The notes beneath the pieces are model-generated. The model searched no databases. It was not told the origin of the DNA and was given only the letters and a program-made list of their open reading frames with translations. The translations under genes and the position numbers were made by a program. Below are positions 55,269 through 64,000 of a DNA stretch of 64,000 bases, piece by piece (position 1 is the stretch's first letter; the number at the start of each line of letters is the position of its first letter). The DNA comes from Planctomycetota bacterium (GTDB lineage Bacteria; Planctomycetota; Planctomycetia; Gemmatales; Gemmataceae): the NCBI GenBank assembly GCA_009920765.1, contig RFZJ01000009.1, positions 1-64,000 on the forward strand. The letters are read 5' to 3'.

Positions 55269-56299
55269 TAGAAATAATCTTTTTCAGTTTGATAATCCGA
55301 GGAAACGGGCACTGGGATATCATCTAAGACATCCTTGATGACATCATCCGTTTTAATTTTTCTAAGTCGGGTTTCAGGCTTTAGAATAATGCGGTGTGTA
55401 AGCACAGGCACCACCAACTTTTTCACATCATCCGGGACTACAAAAGTTCTACCTTGAATTGCTGCACTCGCTTGTGCCGCCCTTTGCAATGCAAGCGATG
55501 CACGAGGACTTCCTCCCAATAAAATATTTTCGTTATCCCGAGTTGCATGAACGATTTCCAGAATATAGGTTCGAATTTGGTCATCCAAATGAATCTTCCT
55601 TACCACTTCCTGACAAGAAATCCAGTCCGCAGAACTAACGACAGGCACCACATCATCAATCGGATGGCCCAACTGCAACCTCTTAAGCATCAATGCTTCT
55701 TCTTCAATAGTTGGGTAACCCAGACTTAATTTGATTAGGAATCGATCTAACTGGGCCTCGGGTAATGGAAAGGTACCTTCATGATCCACCGGGTTTTGTG
55801 TTGCGATCACCAGAAAAGGGGCCTTAAGGTTATAGGTTTGGCCATCTGCAGTAACTCTTCTTTCCGCCATGGCTTCGAGTAGGGCAGCCTGGGTTCGAGG
55901 TGTAGCCCGGTTGATTTCATCTGCAAGAACAGTTTGGGCAAAAATAGGTCCAGGCCTGAATTCAAACTCTGCTGTTTTTTGATTAAAAATTGAAACCCCA
56001 TTAATATCACTCGGAAGCAAGTCGGGTGTACATTGGATTCTTTTAAAAACACAACCAACACTACGGGAAATCGCCCTGGCTAAAATAGTTTTGGCAACTC
56101 CAGGAACATCTTCAAGAAGAATATGGCCCTCTGCAAGATAAGCCGCAAGCGCCAGAAGAATCTGTTTTCGCTTTCCCAATATTATTTTTTCAATGTTCGA
56201 AGTTACTTTTTCAACGATGCCCTCTAAATCAATTTGGTTGGAAGCAGCAGGCTTCTTTTTATCTTTTAAAGGATTATCACCAGGCTCTGGTTTAGACAT
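55268..56299 (-). CDS. MoxR-family AAA+ ATPase (second copy)
   Basis: 343 residues. Walker A VPGVAKT and Walker B VLADEINRATPRTQAALLEA are intact, with ATQNPVDHEGTFPLPEAQLDRF following. It differs from the copy at 2256-3275 in having an extra 20-residue charged N-terminus (GDNPLKDKKKP). It is the first gene of the MoxR-DUF58-DUF4129 operon. Confidence 0.95.
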   Translation of the reverse strand: MSKPEPGDNPLKDKKKPAASNQIDLEGIVEKVTSNIEKIILGKRKQILLALAAYLAEGHILLEDVPGVAKTILARAISRSVGCVFKRIQCTPDLLPSDINGVSIFNQKTAEFEFRPGPIFAQTVLADEINRATPRTQAALLEAMAERRVTADGQTYNLKAPFLVIATQNPVDHEGTFPLPEAQLDRFLIKLSLGYPTIEEEALMLKRLQLGHPIDDVVPVVSSADWISCQEVVRKIHLDDQIRTYILEIVHATRDNENILLGGSPRASLALQRAAQASAAIQGRTFVVPDDVKKLVVPVLTHRIILKPETRLRKIKTDDVIKDVLDDIPVPVSSDYQTEKDYF

Positions 56300-56362
56300 G
56301 AAAAGACTCTTTGAGAATGCAATAATTTCATCGCTATTATTACAAATCGTAACATCAAATGC

Positions 56363-56399
56363 AAAAAGGAAGGCCTAATAAAGCTTAGGTCTTCCCTTT
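56363..56399 (-). terminator. Terminator after the small Tyr/His-rich gene
   Basis: AAAAGGAAGGCCTAA and TTAGGTCTTCCCTTT form a long stem with one bulge around TAAAGC. Read on the minus strand the hairpin ends in CCTTCCTTTTTGC, a T tract. It lies 22 bases past the stop of the 56421-56732 gene and separates it from the MoxR operon. Confidence 0.8.
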
Positions 56400-56420
56400 A
56401 AAATGCAAAAATGCAGTAGT

Positions 56421-56732
56421 TTAGAACTGATCAAGCCAGAAATGGAAACCACTGTAATACTTTTGAGGTTTCTGGCTTTCGTACCGCCAATGTGGCTCTC
56501 TGAAAGGAGGATTCGCCATATATGCAGGTGGGGGCATATATGGTTGGCCTGGACGCTCGGGCCATTTAGGCCCCATTGATGGCCAATAATTGTGTGGGAA
56601 ATAATAGTAGGGGTAATGAAAAAACCTTTGCAAGTTTCCATCATTTGTTTGAGCTATTGCACGATTTTCAATTGCACTTTGCCCAATAAAAGCAACAACT
56701 GCCAACAGCACTATTTTGTAAATAAGCCTCAT
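56421..56732 (-). CDS. Small secreted Tyr/His/Pro-rich protein
   Basis: 103 residues. A signal peptide runs to about residue 28 (ending AIAQ). The mature part is dominated by Tyr, Pro, His, Trp and Phe: FFHYPYYYFPHNYWPSMGP, then WPERPGQPYMPPPAYM, and the end GFHFWLDQF. I recall similar short proteins in planctomycete genomes, sometimes labelled calmodulin-binding, but no function is established. AGGAGGACATTC precedes the start. It is a stand-alone gene with its own terminator. Confidence 0.8.
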   Translation of the reverse strand: MRLIYKIVLLAVVAFIGQSAIENRAIAQTNDGNLQRFFHYPYYYFPHNYWPSMGPKWPERPGQPYMPPPAYMANPPFREPHWRYESQKPQKYYSGFHFWLDQF

Positions 56733-56925
56733 CGTAGAATGTCCTCCTGACCCGATGCAATTAGGTTACTAAGATAAACATTACCACCCTTTCAATTAAA
56801 AGAAGTATTTTCTGAACAATTCTTTACAATACTTTGATAATGAAAGTTGGTTATTTGGCGATTTCGAAAAGGTGATCATTCATAGCGAATAATCAATGCA
56901 CAATTAATTTTTCTTGGAAAACTAT

Positions 56926-58380
56926 ATGGAAACGACTCAAGTTCACGATAACCCCCTTGTACAACGCTATGCAGGCAAAGAAATGGTTGCGCTGTGGAAC
57001 CCCACAAACAGGTATTCAACCTGGCGAAAACTCTGGGTGGCCCTGGCGCAAACCCAGATGGAATTAGGACTTCTTTCTGAAGATGGCTCTACACCGCGTA
57101 TTTCCCCCCCCCAAATCAAACAACTTGAGCAAAATATCAACAACATAGATTTTGCCCGTGTTGAAGAACACGAAAAAAGACTCCGTCATGATGTCATGGC
57201 CCATATCCACGCCTATGGCGAATGCTGCCCCCTTGCACGCGACATCATTCATCTTGGTGCAACAAGTTGTTTTGTAACGGATAATACCGAACTGATTCTT
57301 ATGAGGCAGGGTCTTACCCTTTTGCAAAAGTCCCTGGTAGGTTTACTCGACCATTTTGCAAAATTCAGTCGTAAATATGCAGGCATTGAAACACTTGGAT
57401 TTACACATTTCCAACCAGCCCAATTAACAACGGTTGGTAAAAGGGCATGCCTTTGGGCCCAAGATTTCCTTATGGATTTTCATGAAGTCAGCTATCGTAT
57501 CGAAAACATGAAATTCCGGGGCGCTAAAGGAACAACTGGAACTCAGGCCAGTTTTCTTTCACTATTTAAAGGCGATCATCAAAAAGTCCGTGATCTTGAT
57601 ATTCTCGTTTCAAAAAAAATGGGATTCGATCAAGTATTCCCTGTCACAGGTCAAACTTATCCGAGAAAAACAGATTCTCAAATTCTTGAAACACTATCTG
57701 GGATTGGCCAAAGTGCCCAAAAATTTGGTACTGACATCAGGCTTCTTTCACACAGGCAAGAAATTGACGAACCCTTTGAAACTGATCAAGTGGGATCCTC
57801 TGCAATGGCTTACAAACGAAACCCCATGCGATCGGAACGAATGTGCGGACTTTCCCGTTTTCTAATCCAACTTGCAGGAAATACCGCTGAAACTGCAGCA
57901 GTTCAATGGCTTGAACGCACACTTGATGACAGTGTAAATCGCAGGCTTACCATCCCTCAAGCTTTTCTATGCGCTGATTCCATCATGCGTATTGCCATCA
58001 ACATTGTCCGCGGGCTTGTTGTAAACCCCGAGGTCATTAAATCCGAAGTGGAAAGAACTCTGCCATTCATGGCAACAGAAAACCTTTTGATGGCAGCGGT
58101 GGGGAATGGAGGCGACAGGCAGAATCTGCACGAAGTCATCCGCAAGCATAGCCATGCAGTAATTGCAGAACTGAAGTCAGGTGGTAGAAAAAACGATCTG
58201 CTTGAAAGACTCAAAAAGGAACCAGAATTTTCCAGCATTAACTTTGAAAAAGTCATGGCTGAAGGTCGCTTCTCGGGCAGGGCCAAAGAACAAGTTGAAG
58301 AATTTCTTACAGCAGAGGTTGACCCAATTCTTAAAGCAAAAAGCGAATGGACCAATCAAAACACAACATTGAAGTTTTAA
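56926..58380 (+). CDS. purB: Adenylosuccinate lyase
   Basis: 484 residues. The fumarase/aspartase-superfamily signature is GSSAMAYKRNPMRSE, which is the eukaryote-like ADSL form. HDVMAHIHAY, LGATSCFVTDNTE and TLGFTHFQPAQLTTVGKR carry the catalytic His residues. It acts twice in purine synthesis: on SAICAR and on adenylosuccinate, releasing fumarate. ATG 56926 follows GGAAA at seven bases and is preferred over TTG 56914. Confidence 0.95.
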   Translation: METTQVHDNPLVQRYAGKEMVALWNPTNRYSTWRKLWVALAQTQMELGLLSEDGSTPRISPPQIKQLEQNINNIDFARVEEHEKRLRHDVMAHIHAYGECCPLARDIIHLGATSCFVTDNTELILMRQGLTLLQKSLVGLLDHFAKFSRKYAGIETLGFTHFQPAQLTTVGKRACLWAQDFLMDFHEVSYRIENMKFRGAKGTTGTQASFLSLFKGDHQKVRDLDILVSKKMGFDQVFPVTGQTYPRKTDSQILETLSGIGQSAQKFGTDIRLLSHRQEIDEPFETDQVGSSAMAYKRNPMRSERMCGLSRFLIQLAGNTAETAAVQWLERTLDDSVNRRLTIPQAFLCADSIMRIAINIVRGLVVNPEVIKSEVERTLPFMATENLLMAAVGNGGDRQNLHEVIRKHSHAVIAELKSGGRKNDLLERLKKEPEFSSINFEKVMAEGRFSGRAKEQVEEFLTAEVDPILKAKSEWTNQNTTLKF

Positions 58381-58381
58381 C

Positions 58382-58714
58382 TTACTTGTTGCCATTCTGA
58401 GTGGAAAACCAACTTTCTGCCGCAGCTACAACTTCCCCCAGATTGTAAACGGTTCGGGCACTTTTTTCATCGGGATCTAAAACGGCAAATAAAACCCCAG
58501 CTTGGATCATCGCTTTGAAAATTGATTGCAACATGGGCAAAGCTGGTTGCATTACCAACCAAGCATCACTTAAAGAAGAAACTTTGATAAAAGCCTCAGC
58601 TTTTGCACGGTCTTGAAAAATGGCAAGAGCGGAATCGCCTGCTTGTGTTCTCCACTGTGCAAATTCAGCCTGCCCCGATTCCGTCTTAAAAATCAAAAAT
58701 GGGATCAGATCCAT
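58382..58714 (-). CDS. Small soluble protein, unknown function
   Basis: 110 residues, not recognised. It begins MDLIPFLIFKTESGQAEFAQW and ends with a helix LGEVVAAAESWF. The pattern of one sheet (LIPFLIFKT), a helix with ALAIFQDRAKAEAF and a second strand resembles the fold of SseB-like small proteins, but this is a guess. It converges with purB one base from its stop codon and has no other neighbour on its strand. Confidence 0.65.
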   Translation of the reverse strand: MDLIPFLIFKTESGQAEFAQWRTQAGDSALAIFQDRAKAEAFIKVSSLSDAWLVMQPALPMLQSIFKAMIQAGVLFAVLDPDEKSARTVYNLGEVVAAAESWFSTQNGNK

Positions 58715-58904
58715 AAGAGCCCCGTTAAATTAGAGAAGCAAAACAATATCGATAGTTTCCATCCTACATAATCTAGGGAATATGGCTTGTTTTTATGATA
58801 TCAATCTTGGTTTTAGGCTTGTTTATAAAACGATGCTTTCCTAAAATCCGCCGCGCTTAAGCCTAGGATTGGCTTAATGATAAAGATTAAGAGGCGCTTA
58901 CATA

Positions 58905-61673
58905 ATGAGTCACGCCAAGGAAGGCAAGGATTCGTTTCCTGCCAGATTAATTTCTGCAGTATCCATGTTTTCATTTCAAAAACCTTGGTTGGTTTTTGGT
59001 TTGGGAATCATCATTTGCGCTACGGCTTTGCTTTATTCCTATAAAAAACTTGAATTTAAAACCCATCGCGATGACATGATAAGCAATCGAAAATGGTGCC
59101 AACAAAACTGGAAACATTATCTTGCAGAATTTGGACAAGACGATGACATGGTGGTGGTTGCGTTGGGCGGCAACGAACAAAATAAAATTGATGCATTAGA
59201 GCAACTGGCTTTAAAACTATCAGAGCATCAAGACAGTTTCGACCGTATCTTTTACAAAGTCGACTTACAAAACATTAAAAATAGATCACTTCTTTTTCTT
59301 GAACCCAAGGAAATAGGCACTATTGTTGGGCATCTTGCAAATATGGCTCCACTGCTAGAGTTCCCTTTTGCCTGGAATTTATTCACCACAAAAAGCATTA
59401 CTTGTGAAGCTCATGCCCGGATCAAACAGATTGAAGCCCGGGGCACAGTAACCGAGGCAGATACGGCATTTCTGGCACAATTCCGAGGGATCATCCGGGC
59501 TGCAACAAGTTATCTGGAGTCAGGAGACACTTATAAAAGCCCCTGGGTTGGTCTTTTACCACAAACCCAGCATAATACGACCATGCTTTCAAAACCAAAT
59601 TATCTTGTTTCAGAAGACAAGTCTGTAGCCATACTTTTAGCACGACCCATAACACAGGAAAAAACAGATTTTGTCAGCTCCATGCCAGCAGTAAAACTTA
59701 TGCGCGAAATATTAAATGATATTTCCAAAATGCATCCGAAGGTTGAACTTGGCCTCACAGGATTACCAGTTTTAGAAGCTGATGAAATGAATGCATCTCA
59801 ACGAGATAGCACCAAGGCTTCATGGGTTGCATTTTTAAGCGTCCTATTTTTATACATCATTGTTTACAGATCTTGGCGGTACCCAGTACTGACAATAACT
59901 ACCCTGATAGTAGGAACAATTCTTGCACTGGGATGGCTGACTTTAACTATTGGACATCTTAATTTATTATCAGCCACTTTTGCAGTCATGCTGATAGGCT
60001 TGGGTGATTATGGGGTCTTATGGGTGAGCGCATTTGATGAATACATGAAAAAAGGCATACCTGCAGCGGAATCAATTCAAAAGACAGCTCTCTCAGTCGG
60101 GCCCGGAATTTTAACAGCCGCTTGCACCACATCTCTTGCTTTTTTCGCTGCAATGCTTGCAGATTTTCAGGCAGTTTCAGAAATGGGTTGGATTGCAGGA
60201 AGTGGAATATTATTTTGTGCAATCAGTTGCTTCACCACTTTGCCTTCGCTATTGGGACTAAAAGAAGCATACAAAAAAGCAACAACTTCAGAGCCCGCTG
60301 AATGGTCACCAAGAATCCTTTCTTTTCCAACCATTCAAAACAGTTGGACTACGGTGTTATTCAGCAAACCAAAAACAATGGTGATTTCCGGCATTCTATT
60401 TACCGGCCTGTTTTTAATTCCAGCATCTAGAGTTTCTTACGATCACAACCTACTTCATTTACAATCCGCCTCGCTTGATTCAGTAAAATGGGAAAAGGTC
60501 CTTTTGGAAAAGATGCCCACTGCAACATGGCATGCAGTTACTTTTACTGCGACCCGGGAAGAAGCAATCGAATGGAAAAAGAAGTTTGAATCCCTTCCTG
60601 AAGTTAGTCAGGTTGCTGAAATAGCGAGCATGCTGCCAAAAGACCAAACAATAAACAAAGGTCAATTAAAAGAAATCCAGCACAGACTTAGGTTATTACC
60701 AACCCGCGGATCCAAACCTGGCCATGCGACCCCGGATATGGAAGGATTAACCAAGGAACTCCAGCTTCTTGCCAACAAAACAACTGAATCAAGCTCCTTT
60801 TTAGATTTAAGCGATGTAAGGGAAGATCTGGTTGCCTTGTTAAAAAGATTATCCAACACCAGTAAAAACCTCAATAAAGAACTAAAGAATTTTGAAGAAG
60901 CAGTAACAGGGGATCTTATCGAAAACCTTCATCAATTAAGGGAAGTATCCACTCCCGAATTCATCGAAATTGCAGACATTCCAACACCAATTCGAAACCG
61001 TTATTTAAGTGAAAACAACCAATGGTTATTAAGAGTATTTGCAAAGAAAAACCTTTGGGAATACGGCAATCTCAAGGAATTTGTAAGTGGCATTCAAAAA
61101 GTTGATGCCCGTGCAACAGGAAAACCTTTTACAACTCTGGAAGGTTTAAAAGGTATGAAATCCGGATTTCAATGGGCTGGAATCTACGCCCTTATTGCGA
61201 TCATACTGGTATTATCCTGGGACTTTAGAAAAACTATTTTGGTAACTTTGGCGCTTCTTCCATTGGTAATGGGTCTCTGCATAACCATGGGGGCAGTCTG
61301 GTTACTAGGCTACCAACTAAATCCTGCAAACATGATTGCATTTCCCATTCTCGTTGGCGTGGGAATTGATAATGCCGTGCATGTAATCCACGATTTTCTG
61401 GGAAGAGACCGAAACAAACCTTACCAGTTAAAAAGCAGTACATTCAAAGGAATTTTTGTTGCAGGCCTAACTACGGTACTTGGGTTTGGCTCGCTTACGA
61501 TATCTTCCCATCTGGGATTATCCAGCTTGGGACTTCTTCTGGCCTTAGGGGTAAGTTCCTGCATGGTGTGCTCAATACTATGGCTTCCAAGCCTTCTACA
61601 ACTTGTACCAGTTAAATTAAAAATAAGTTCTAATAAAACATCAACCGTAAGGATGACAGGCAAAGTTGCTTAA
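58905..61673 (+). CDS. MMPL/RND-family transporter (HpnN-like)
   Basis: 922 residues with the two-fold RND plan: transmembrane 1 near 26-46, a large extracytoplasmic loop to about 300, five helices, a second transmembrane segment and loop from about 490, and five more helices. The first half has VMLIGLGDYGVLWVSAFDEYM and the second LVGVGIDNAVHVIHDFLG, the paired proton-relay regions. This is close to the hopanoid-associated HpnN type of MMPL exporter, which moves lipids out of the inner membrane. The loop between 590 and 690 contains a helical hairpin. The substrate is unproven, and no other hopanoid gene lies here apart from the toroid-fold protein at 13715. Confidence 0.9.
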   Translation: MSHAKEGKDSFPARLISAVSMFSFQKPWLVFGLGIIICATALLYSYKKLEFKTHRDDMISNRKWCQQNWKHYLAEFGQDDDMVVVALGGNEQNKIDALEQLALKLSEHQDSFDRIFYKVDLQNIKNRSLLFLEPKEIGTIVGHLANMAPLLEFPFAWNLFTTKSITCEAHARIKQIEARGTVTEADTAFLAQFRGIIRAATSYLESGDTYKSPWVGLLPQTQHNTTMLSKPNYLVSEDKSVAILLARPITQEKTDFVSSMPAVKLMREILNDISKMHPKVELGLTGLPVLEADEMNASQRDSTKASWVAFLSVLFLYIIVYRSWRYPVLTITTLIVGTILALGWLTLTIGHLNLLSATFAVMLIGLGDYGVLWVSAFDEYMKKGIPAAESIQKTALSVGPGILTAACTTSLAFFAAMLADFQAVSEMGWIAGSGILFCAISCFTTLPSLLGLKEAYKKATTSEPAEWSPRILSFPTIQNSWTTVLFSKPKTMVISGILFTGLFLIPASRVSYDHNLLHLQSASLDSVKWEKVLLEKMPTATWHAVTFTATREEAIEWKKKFESLPEVSQVAEIASMLPKDQTINKGQLKEIQHRLRLLPTRGSKPGHATPDMEGLTKELQLLANKTTESSSFLDLSDVREDLVALLKRLSNTSKNLNKELKNFEEAVTGDLIENLHQLREVSTPEFIEIADIPTPIRNRYLSENNQWLLRVFAKKNLWEYGNLKEFVSGIQKVDARATGKPFTTLEGLKGMKSGFQWAGIYALIAIILVLSWDFRKTILVTLALLPLVMGLCITMGAVWLLGYQLNPANMIAFPILVGVGIDNAVHVIHDFLGRDRNKPYQLKSSTFKGIFVAGLTTVLGFGSLTISSHLGLSSLGLLLALGVSSCMVCSILWLPSLLQLVPVKLKISSNKTSTVRMTGKVA

Positions 61674-61680
61674 AACCGCC

Positions 61681-63171
61681 TCAAGGAATCTTAAGAAACT
61701 CAGCGTTAATCCTGCCTGAAATTTTAAAGGATGATATCTTTGCCGATGAATCTCTACTGAAAATCAGTGTGGGATTTTCAAAGACAAAATCGCGTGCATA
61801 AAGAATGGATGAACCCAAGCTATCCAGATCAACAAAATGATTACCAAGAACTAACCTTACATTTTTCCCCTGCATCTTTATTTCAATTTTCCCGTATGCG
61901 GGATTCTGATATTGGCCCAAAACATCTGCAAGATTGAACGAACCCGGATATTTTTTCAACAAATCGACCAAATTGTTATCAAAAGCAATCTTCGACTTCT
62001 GCAAACCATCAGCCAATATAAAAGCATAATTCTTATCCCACTCAACCTGCGAAAAATTAAACAGCAGGTCAACCAGCGAATTACTAAGTGCTAAATTCAT
62101 TCGTGTATGTTCAAGGCTCGAAAGAATTACCAAACCAAATTTGGCCTCAGGTACCATCGCAATATGAGTTCGAAAGCCGTCAATAGCACCGCCATGAGAA
62201 ATCAATTTTATGCCCCGGTAATCCTGAATCACCCAACCCAAACCGTAAGCCATTTGAACAGTGAAAGGATGCATCAATTTATTTAAATCATCCAAGGGAT
62301 TTACAACCTGCGGTTTCTGAGTTTCAAGAAGTTGAGACGCAAAAGCCATTTGAGAATATTTTTGATTTGCAGGATCGACTTGAAATTTTAGCCAATTAGC
62401 AAGGTCATGAGCGGATGAATAAACACTCCCTGCTGGGTCTGGAAATGGACTGACATAAGGATCTTTAACCTCAGGAAACCCAAACTTCCCAATAAAATGC
62501 CCCCGGGCAAGATTTTCATTGGGTGGTACCACCACCGTCTCTTTCATTCCAAGGGGATCAAGAATTTCATTCTTTAATAGTTTCCCCCAACCGTCATTTC
62601 CAGCCTTTTCACAAACCAGCCCCCCTGCAGAATACATGATCGATTGATATTGATAAGCGGAACGAAAGGGCTTTTCTAAAGGCAAAAATGCCGCCCTTCG
62701 CACATTTTCTTCAGGTGCAACCCCACTTCTATACCAAAGCAAATCATTACTACCCAGCCCCGTTCTATGGCAAAATAAATCCCTCAACCTGCAATCTTCT
62801 GTCGCAAGAGGTTCCGACAATTTAAACCAAGGCAAATGTTTTTGCACCTTATCGTCCCAATCAAGTTTTTTCTTAGCAACCAAAGATGCCGCCAATGCGC
62901 TGGTAAATGCCTTGGTGCATGAGGCAATTGGAAAAAGGGTGTTCGTATCCACTGTTTTTTTCTTGGATATTTCTACAACACCAAAACCAGATTCAAAAAC
63001 GGTTTCCCCCTGATGGACTATTGCAATTGCAACTCCGGGAACCCTCCAATACTCCATTGATTTCTGCACCAACAATCTAACTTCTTTTTCAGGAAACTTT
63101 GGAGCAGCAGCTTTATCTTCACCTTGTTGTGAAAAGATCAAAAACATCATTACCAAATTAATGTTGATCAT
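61681..63171 (-). CDS. Serine beta-lactamase-fold hydrolase
   Basis: 496 residues. A short signal peptide opens the protein. The SxxK motif is SCTK (S84, K87) in TLFPIASCTKAF. The second motif is YSA rather than the usual Y-[AS]-N, and the third is HGG in LISHGGAIDGF. It is a class-C/esterase-type (beta-lactamase family) hydrolase with an extra C-terminal beta domain of about 100 residues, like DUF3471. A peptidase or esterase role is likelier than antibiotic resistance. It lies nine bp downstream of the DUF1802 gene. Confidence 0.87.
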   Translation of the reverse strand: MININLVMMFLIFSQQGEDKAAAPKFPEKEVRLLVQKSMEYWRVPGVAIAIVHQGETVFESGFGVVEISKKKTVDTNTLFPIASCTKAFTSALAASLVAKKKLDWDDKVQKHLPWFKLSEPLATEDCRLRDLFCHRTGLGSNDLLWYRSGVAPEENVRRAAFLPLEKPFRSAYQYQSIMYSAGGLVCEKAGNDGWGKLLKNEILDPLGMKETVVVPPNENLARGHFIGKFGFPEVKDPYVSPFPDPAGSVYSSAHDLANWLKFQVDPANQKYSQMAFASQLLETQKPQVVNPLDDLNKLMHPFTVQMAYGLGWVIQDYRGIKLISHGGAIDGFRTHIAMVPEAKFGLVILSSLEHTRMNLALSNSLVDLLFNFSQVEWDKNYAFILADGLQKSKIAFDNNLVDLLKKYPGSFNLADVLGQYQNPAYGKIEIKMQGKNVRLVLGNHFVDLDSLGSSILYARDFVFENPTLIFSRDSSAKISSFKISGRINAEFLKIP

Positions 63172-63180
63172 GGCTTGACT

Positions 63181-63738
63181 TCAACTCATTACAAGAGATT
63201 GGATATTATTAACTTCCCTGGAAAAATCTTCGGAAGCAAGCACTGGAGAAATCTTGCTGACATTTAAGGGGCTTTCAAGATGCACCCACGACTTACAGCC
63301 CGAATAAAAAGGTGTTTCATCAATCTCAACCGCTGTTTGCATCTCATGCATTCTGACAAGAATTACAGTTAAACCAGGAGTTCGATAAGCAAATCTGGCC
63401 CTAATGCACTCTTTGGAAAGAACATGCAAGGGCTCAAGTTTTTCCAAGACTTCAAGATTCATCAAGTGAAAAGTTTCGACAACTTCAGCAAGATGAAAAA
63501 ATCGAATTTTTTTTGCAGGGGCTCTAAACACCTGACCTTTTTCAAGCCAGGCAGTTTCCCGCAATTGATTTTGTTGCTGATGAACATAGGTGGGATAAAG
63601 CCAGAACCATTTGGACTGAACTTGAAAATCTCCCGTAGGTTCAGCAATGCCACCCTTGCGAAGCAAAACAGTTTGCCTTCCAGTTGCCAAGGCAGCGCAA
63701 ACCGAAGCCCACTCTTTGCATGCAAGTTGAATGTTCAT
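63181..63738 (-). CDS. DUF1802 family protein
   Basis: 185 residues. The family pattern is clear: ACKEWASVCAALATGRQTVL, LLRKGGI, FWLYPTYVHQQ and a final CKSWVHLESPL. No function is known for the family and no catalytic motif is obvious. It lies between gpsA and the beta-lactamase-fold gene on the minus strand, with gaps of eight and nine bases, so the three appear co-transcribed. Confidence 0.87.
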   Translation of the reverse strand: MNIQLACKEWASVCAALATGRQTVLLRKGGIAEPTGDFQVQSKWFWLYPTYVHQQQNQLRETAWLEKGQVFRAPAKKIRFFHLAEVVETFHLMNLEVLEKLEPLHVLSKECIRARFAYRTPGLTVILVRMHEMQTAVEIDETPFYSGCKSWVHLESPLNVSKISPVLASEDFSREVNNIQSLVMS

Positions 63739-63746
63739 TTACCCAC

Positions 63747-64000
63747 CTATTCTTTTCTAGGCGCTCTATTCATTAAATCCTGCACAGCAGATCTTGGATT
63801 TTTTCCATTTTGCAAGACCTGATAAACCTGCTCAATAATAGGCAAATCTATATTCCTTCGAACAGCTTGTTCGCGGATGCTGGGTGCGGTAAATATTCCC
63901 TCTGCAACCTGCGGCATACCGGGGAGAAACTGCGTCAACTTTTCGCCTTTTCCTAATCTCTCGCCTACTTTACGATTTCTGGAATGAGGACTGGTGCATG
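63747..64000 (-). CDS. gpsA: Glycerol-3-phosphate dehydrogenase [NAD(P)+], C-terminal part (5' end outside window)
   Basis: The frame is open to the right edge and encodes about 84 C-terminal residues. CTSPHSRNRKVGERLGKGEK is the conserved GpsA segment (SRNxxxGxxLG), followed by VAEGIFTAPSIREQAVRRNI and LPIIEQVYQVL. The NAD-binding half lies outside. It makes sn-glycerol 3-phosphate for phospholipids, a natural companion of plsC. Translation from an internal TTG at 63938 would give only a fragment; the gene clearly continues beyond the window. Confidence 0.92.
   Translation of the reverse strand, partial: CTSPHSRNRKVGERLGKGEKLTQFLPGMPQVAEGIFTAPSIREQAVRRNIDLPIIEQVYQVLQNGKNPRSAVQDLMNRAPRKE

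Noticed and set aside
1..64000. Search for tRNA, rRNA, CRISPR, IS ends and phage genes
   Set aside because: Reading both strands by eye gave no cloverleaf with a TTCGA-type arm, no spaced direct repeats and no transposase or integrase motif. A computed search could still find a short RNA gene.

Overview
The window reads as a chromosomal segment of a bacterium in the phylum Planctomycetota. This is inferred from gene content, not from a marker gene. The pointers are a sulfatase, several MoxR AAA+/von Willebrand A (VWA) modules, a zinc-ribbon protein with a caspase-like domain, a squalene-cyclase-like toroid protein, an MMPL/RND exporter, a DUF1802 protein and a small Tyr/His/Pro-rich secreted protein. 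The DNA looks moderately AT-rich. Genes are densely packed on both strands. I saw no rRNA, tRNA, CRISPR array, insertion sequence, integrase or phage gene, so this looks like core chromosome.

Layout. 1-2025: the end of a sulfatase and an SRPBCC/epimerase fusion. 2256-14761: a seven-gene plus-strand cluster of MoxR ATPase, DUF58, two membrane VWA proteins, a DUF4175-like membrane protein, a 976-residue Ala/Lys/Glu-rich secreted coiled coil and a secreted alpha/alpha toroid. 14805-17357 (minus): homoserine dehydrogenase with an ApgM-like protein that is probably the homoserine kinase. 17448-24349: a ceramidase-like protein, altronate dehydratase, rhomboid, endonuclease III, peptidase T and a PhyH dioxygenase. 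24418-31092: a second AAA+/VWA pair, divergent from an 1129-residue membrane protein of unknown function. 31097-38331: a caspase-like protein, PyrK, a pseudouridine synthase, a YceH protein, a true ApgM and peptide release factor 2. Release factor 2 has an intact programmed +1 frameshift site, so its first 23 codons lie in another frame. 38460-46925: SDR, PP2C phosphatase, bifunctional nuclease, LpxA, a small unknown protein, then Dtd, two amino-acid permeases and an enolase-superfamily enzyme. The second permease carries a helical insertion of about 110 residues. 47039-52110: MazG-like pyrophosphatase, a DUF11 protein, RimI, a small secreted protein, Cmk and PlsC. 52119-56299 (minus): a third module, MoxR-DUF58-DUF4129. 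56421-64000: a small secreted protein, PurB, a small unknown, the MMPL exporter, a beta-lactamase-fold hydrolase, DUF1802 and the C-terminus of GpsA.

Functionally the window mixes housekeeping (threonine, purine and pyrimidine synthesis, lipid A and phospholipid synthesis, translation termination) with envelope-associated modules in which a MoxR ATPase is paired with VWA proteins. The best candidates for undescribed biology are the seven-gene cluster at 2256-14761, the AAA+/VWA pair facing the 1129-residue membrane protein, the zinc-ribbon/caspase-like protein, and the permease with the helical insertion.

Where a downstream start has a clearly better ribosome-binding site than the longest open frame, I used the downstream start and said so. 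All family assignments come from reading motifs by eye; no database search was run.
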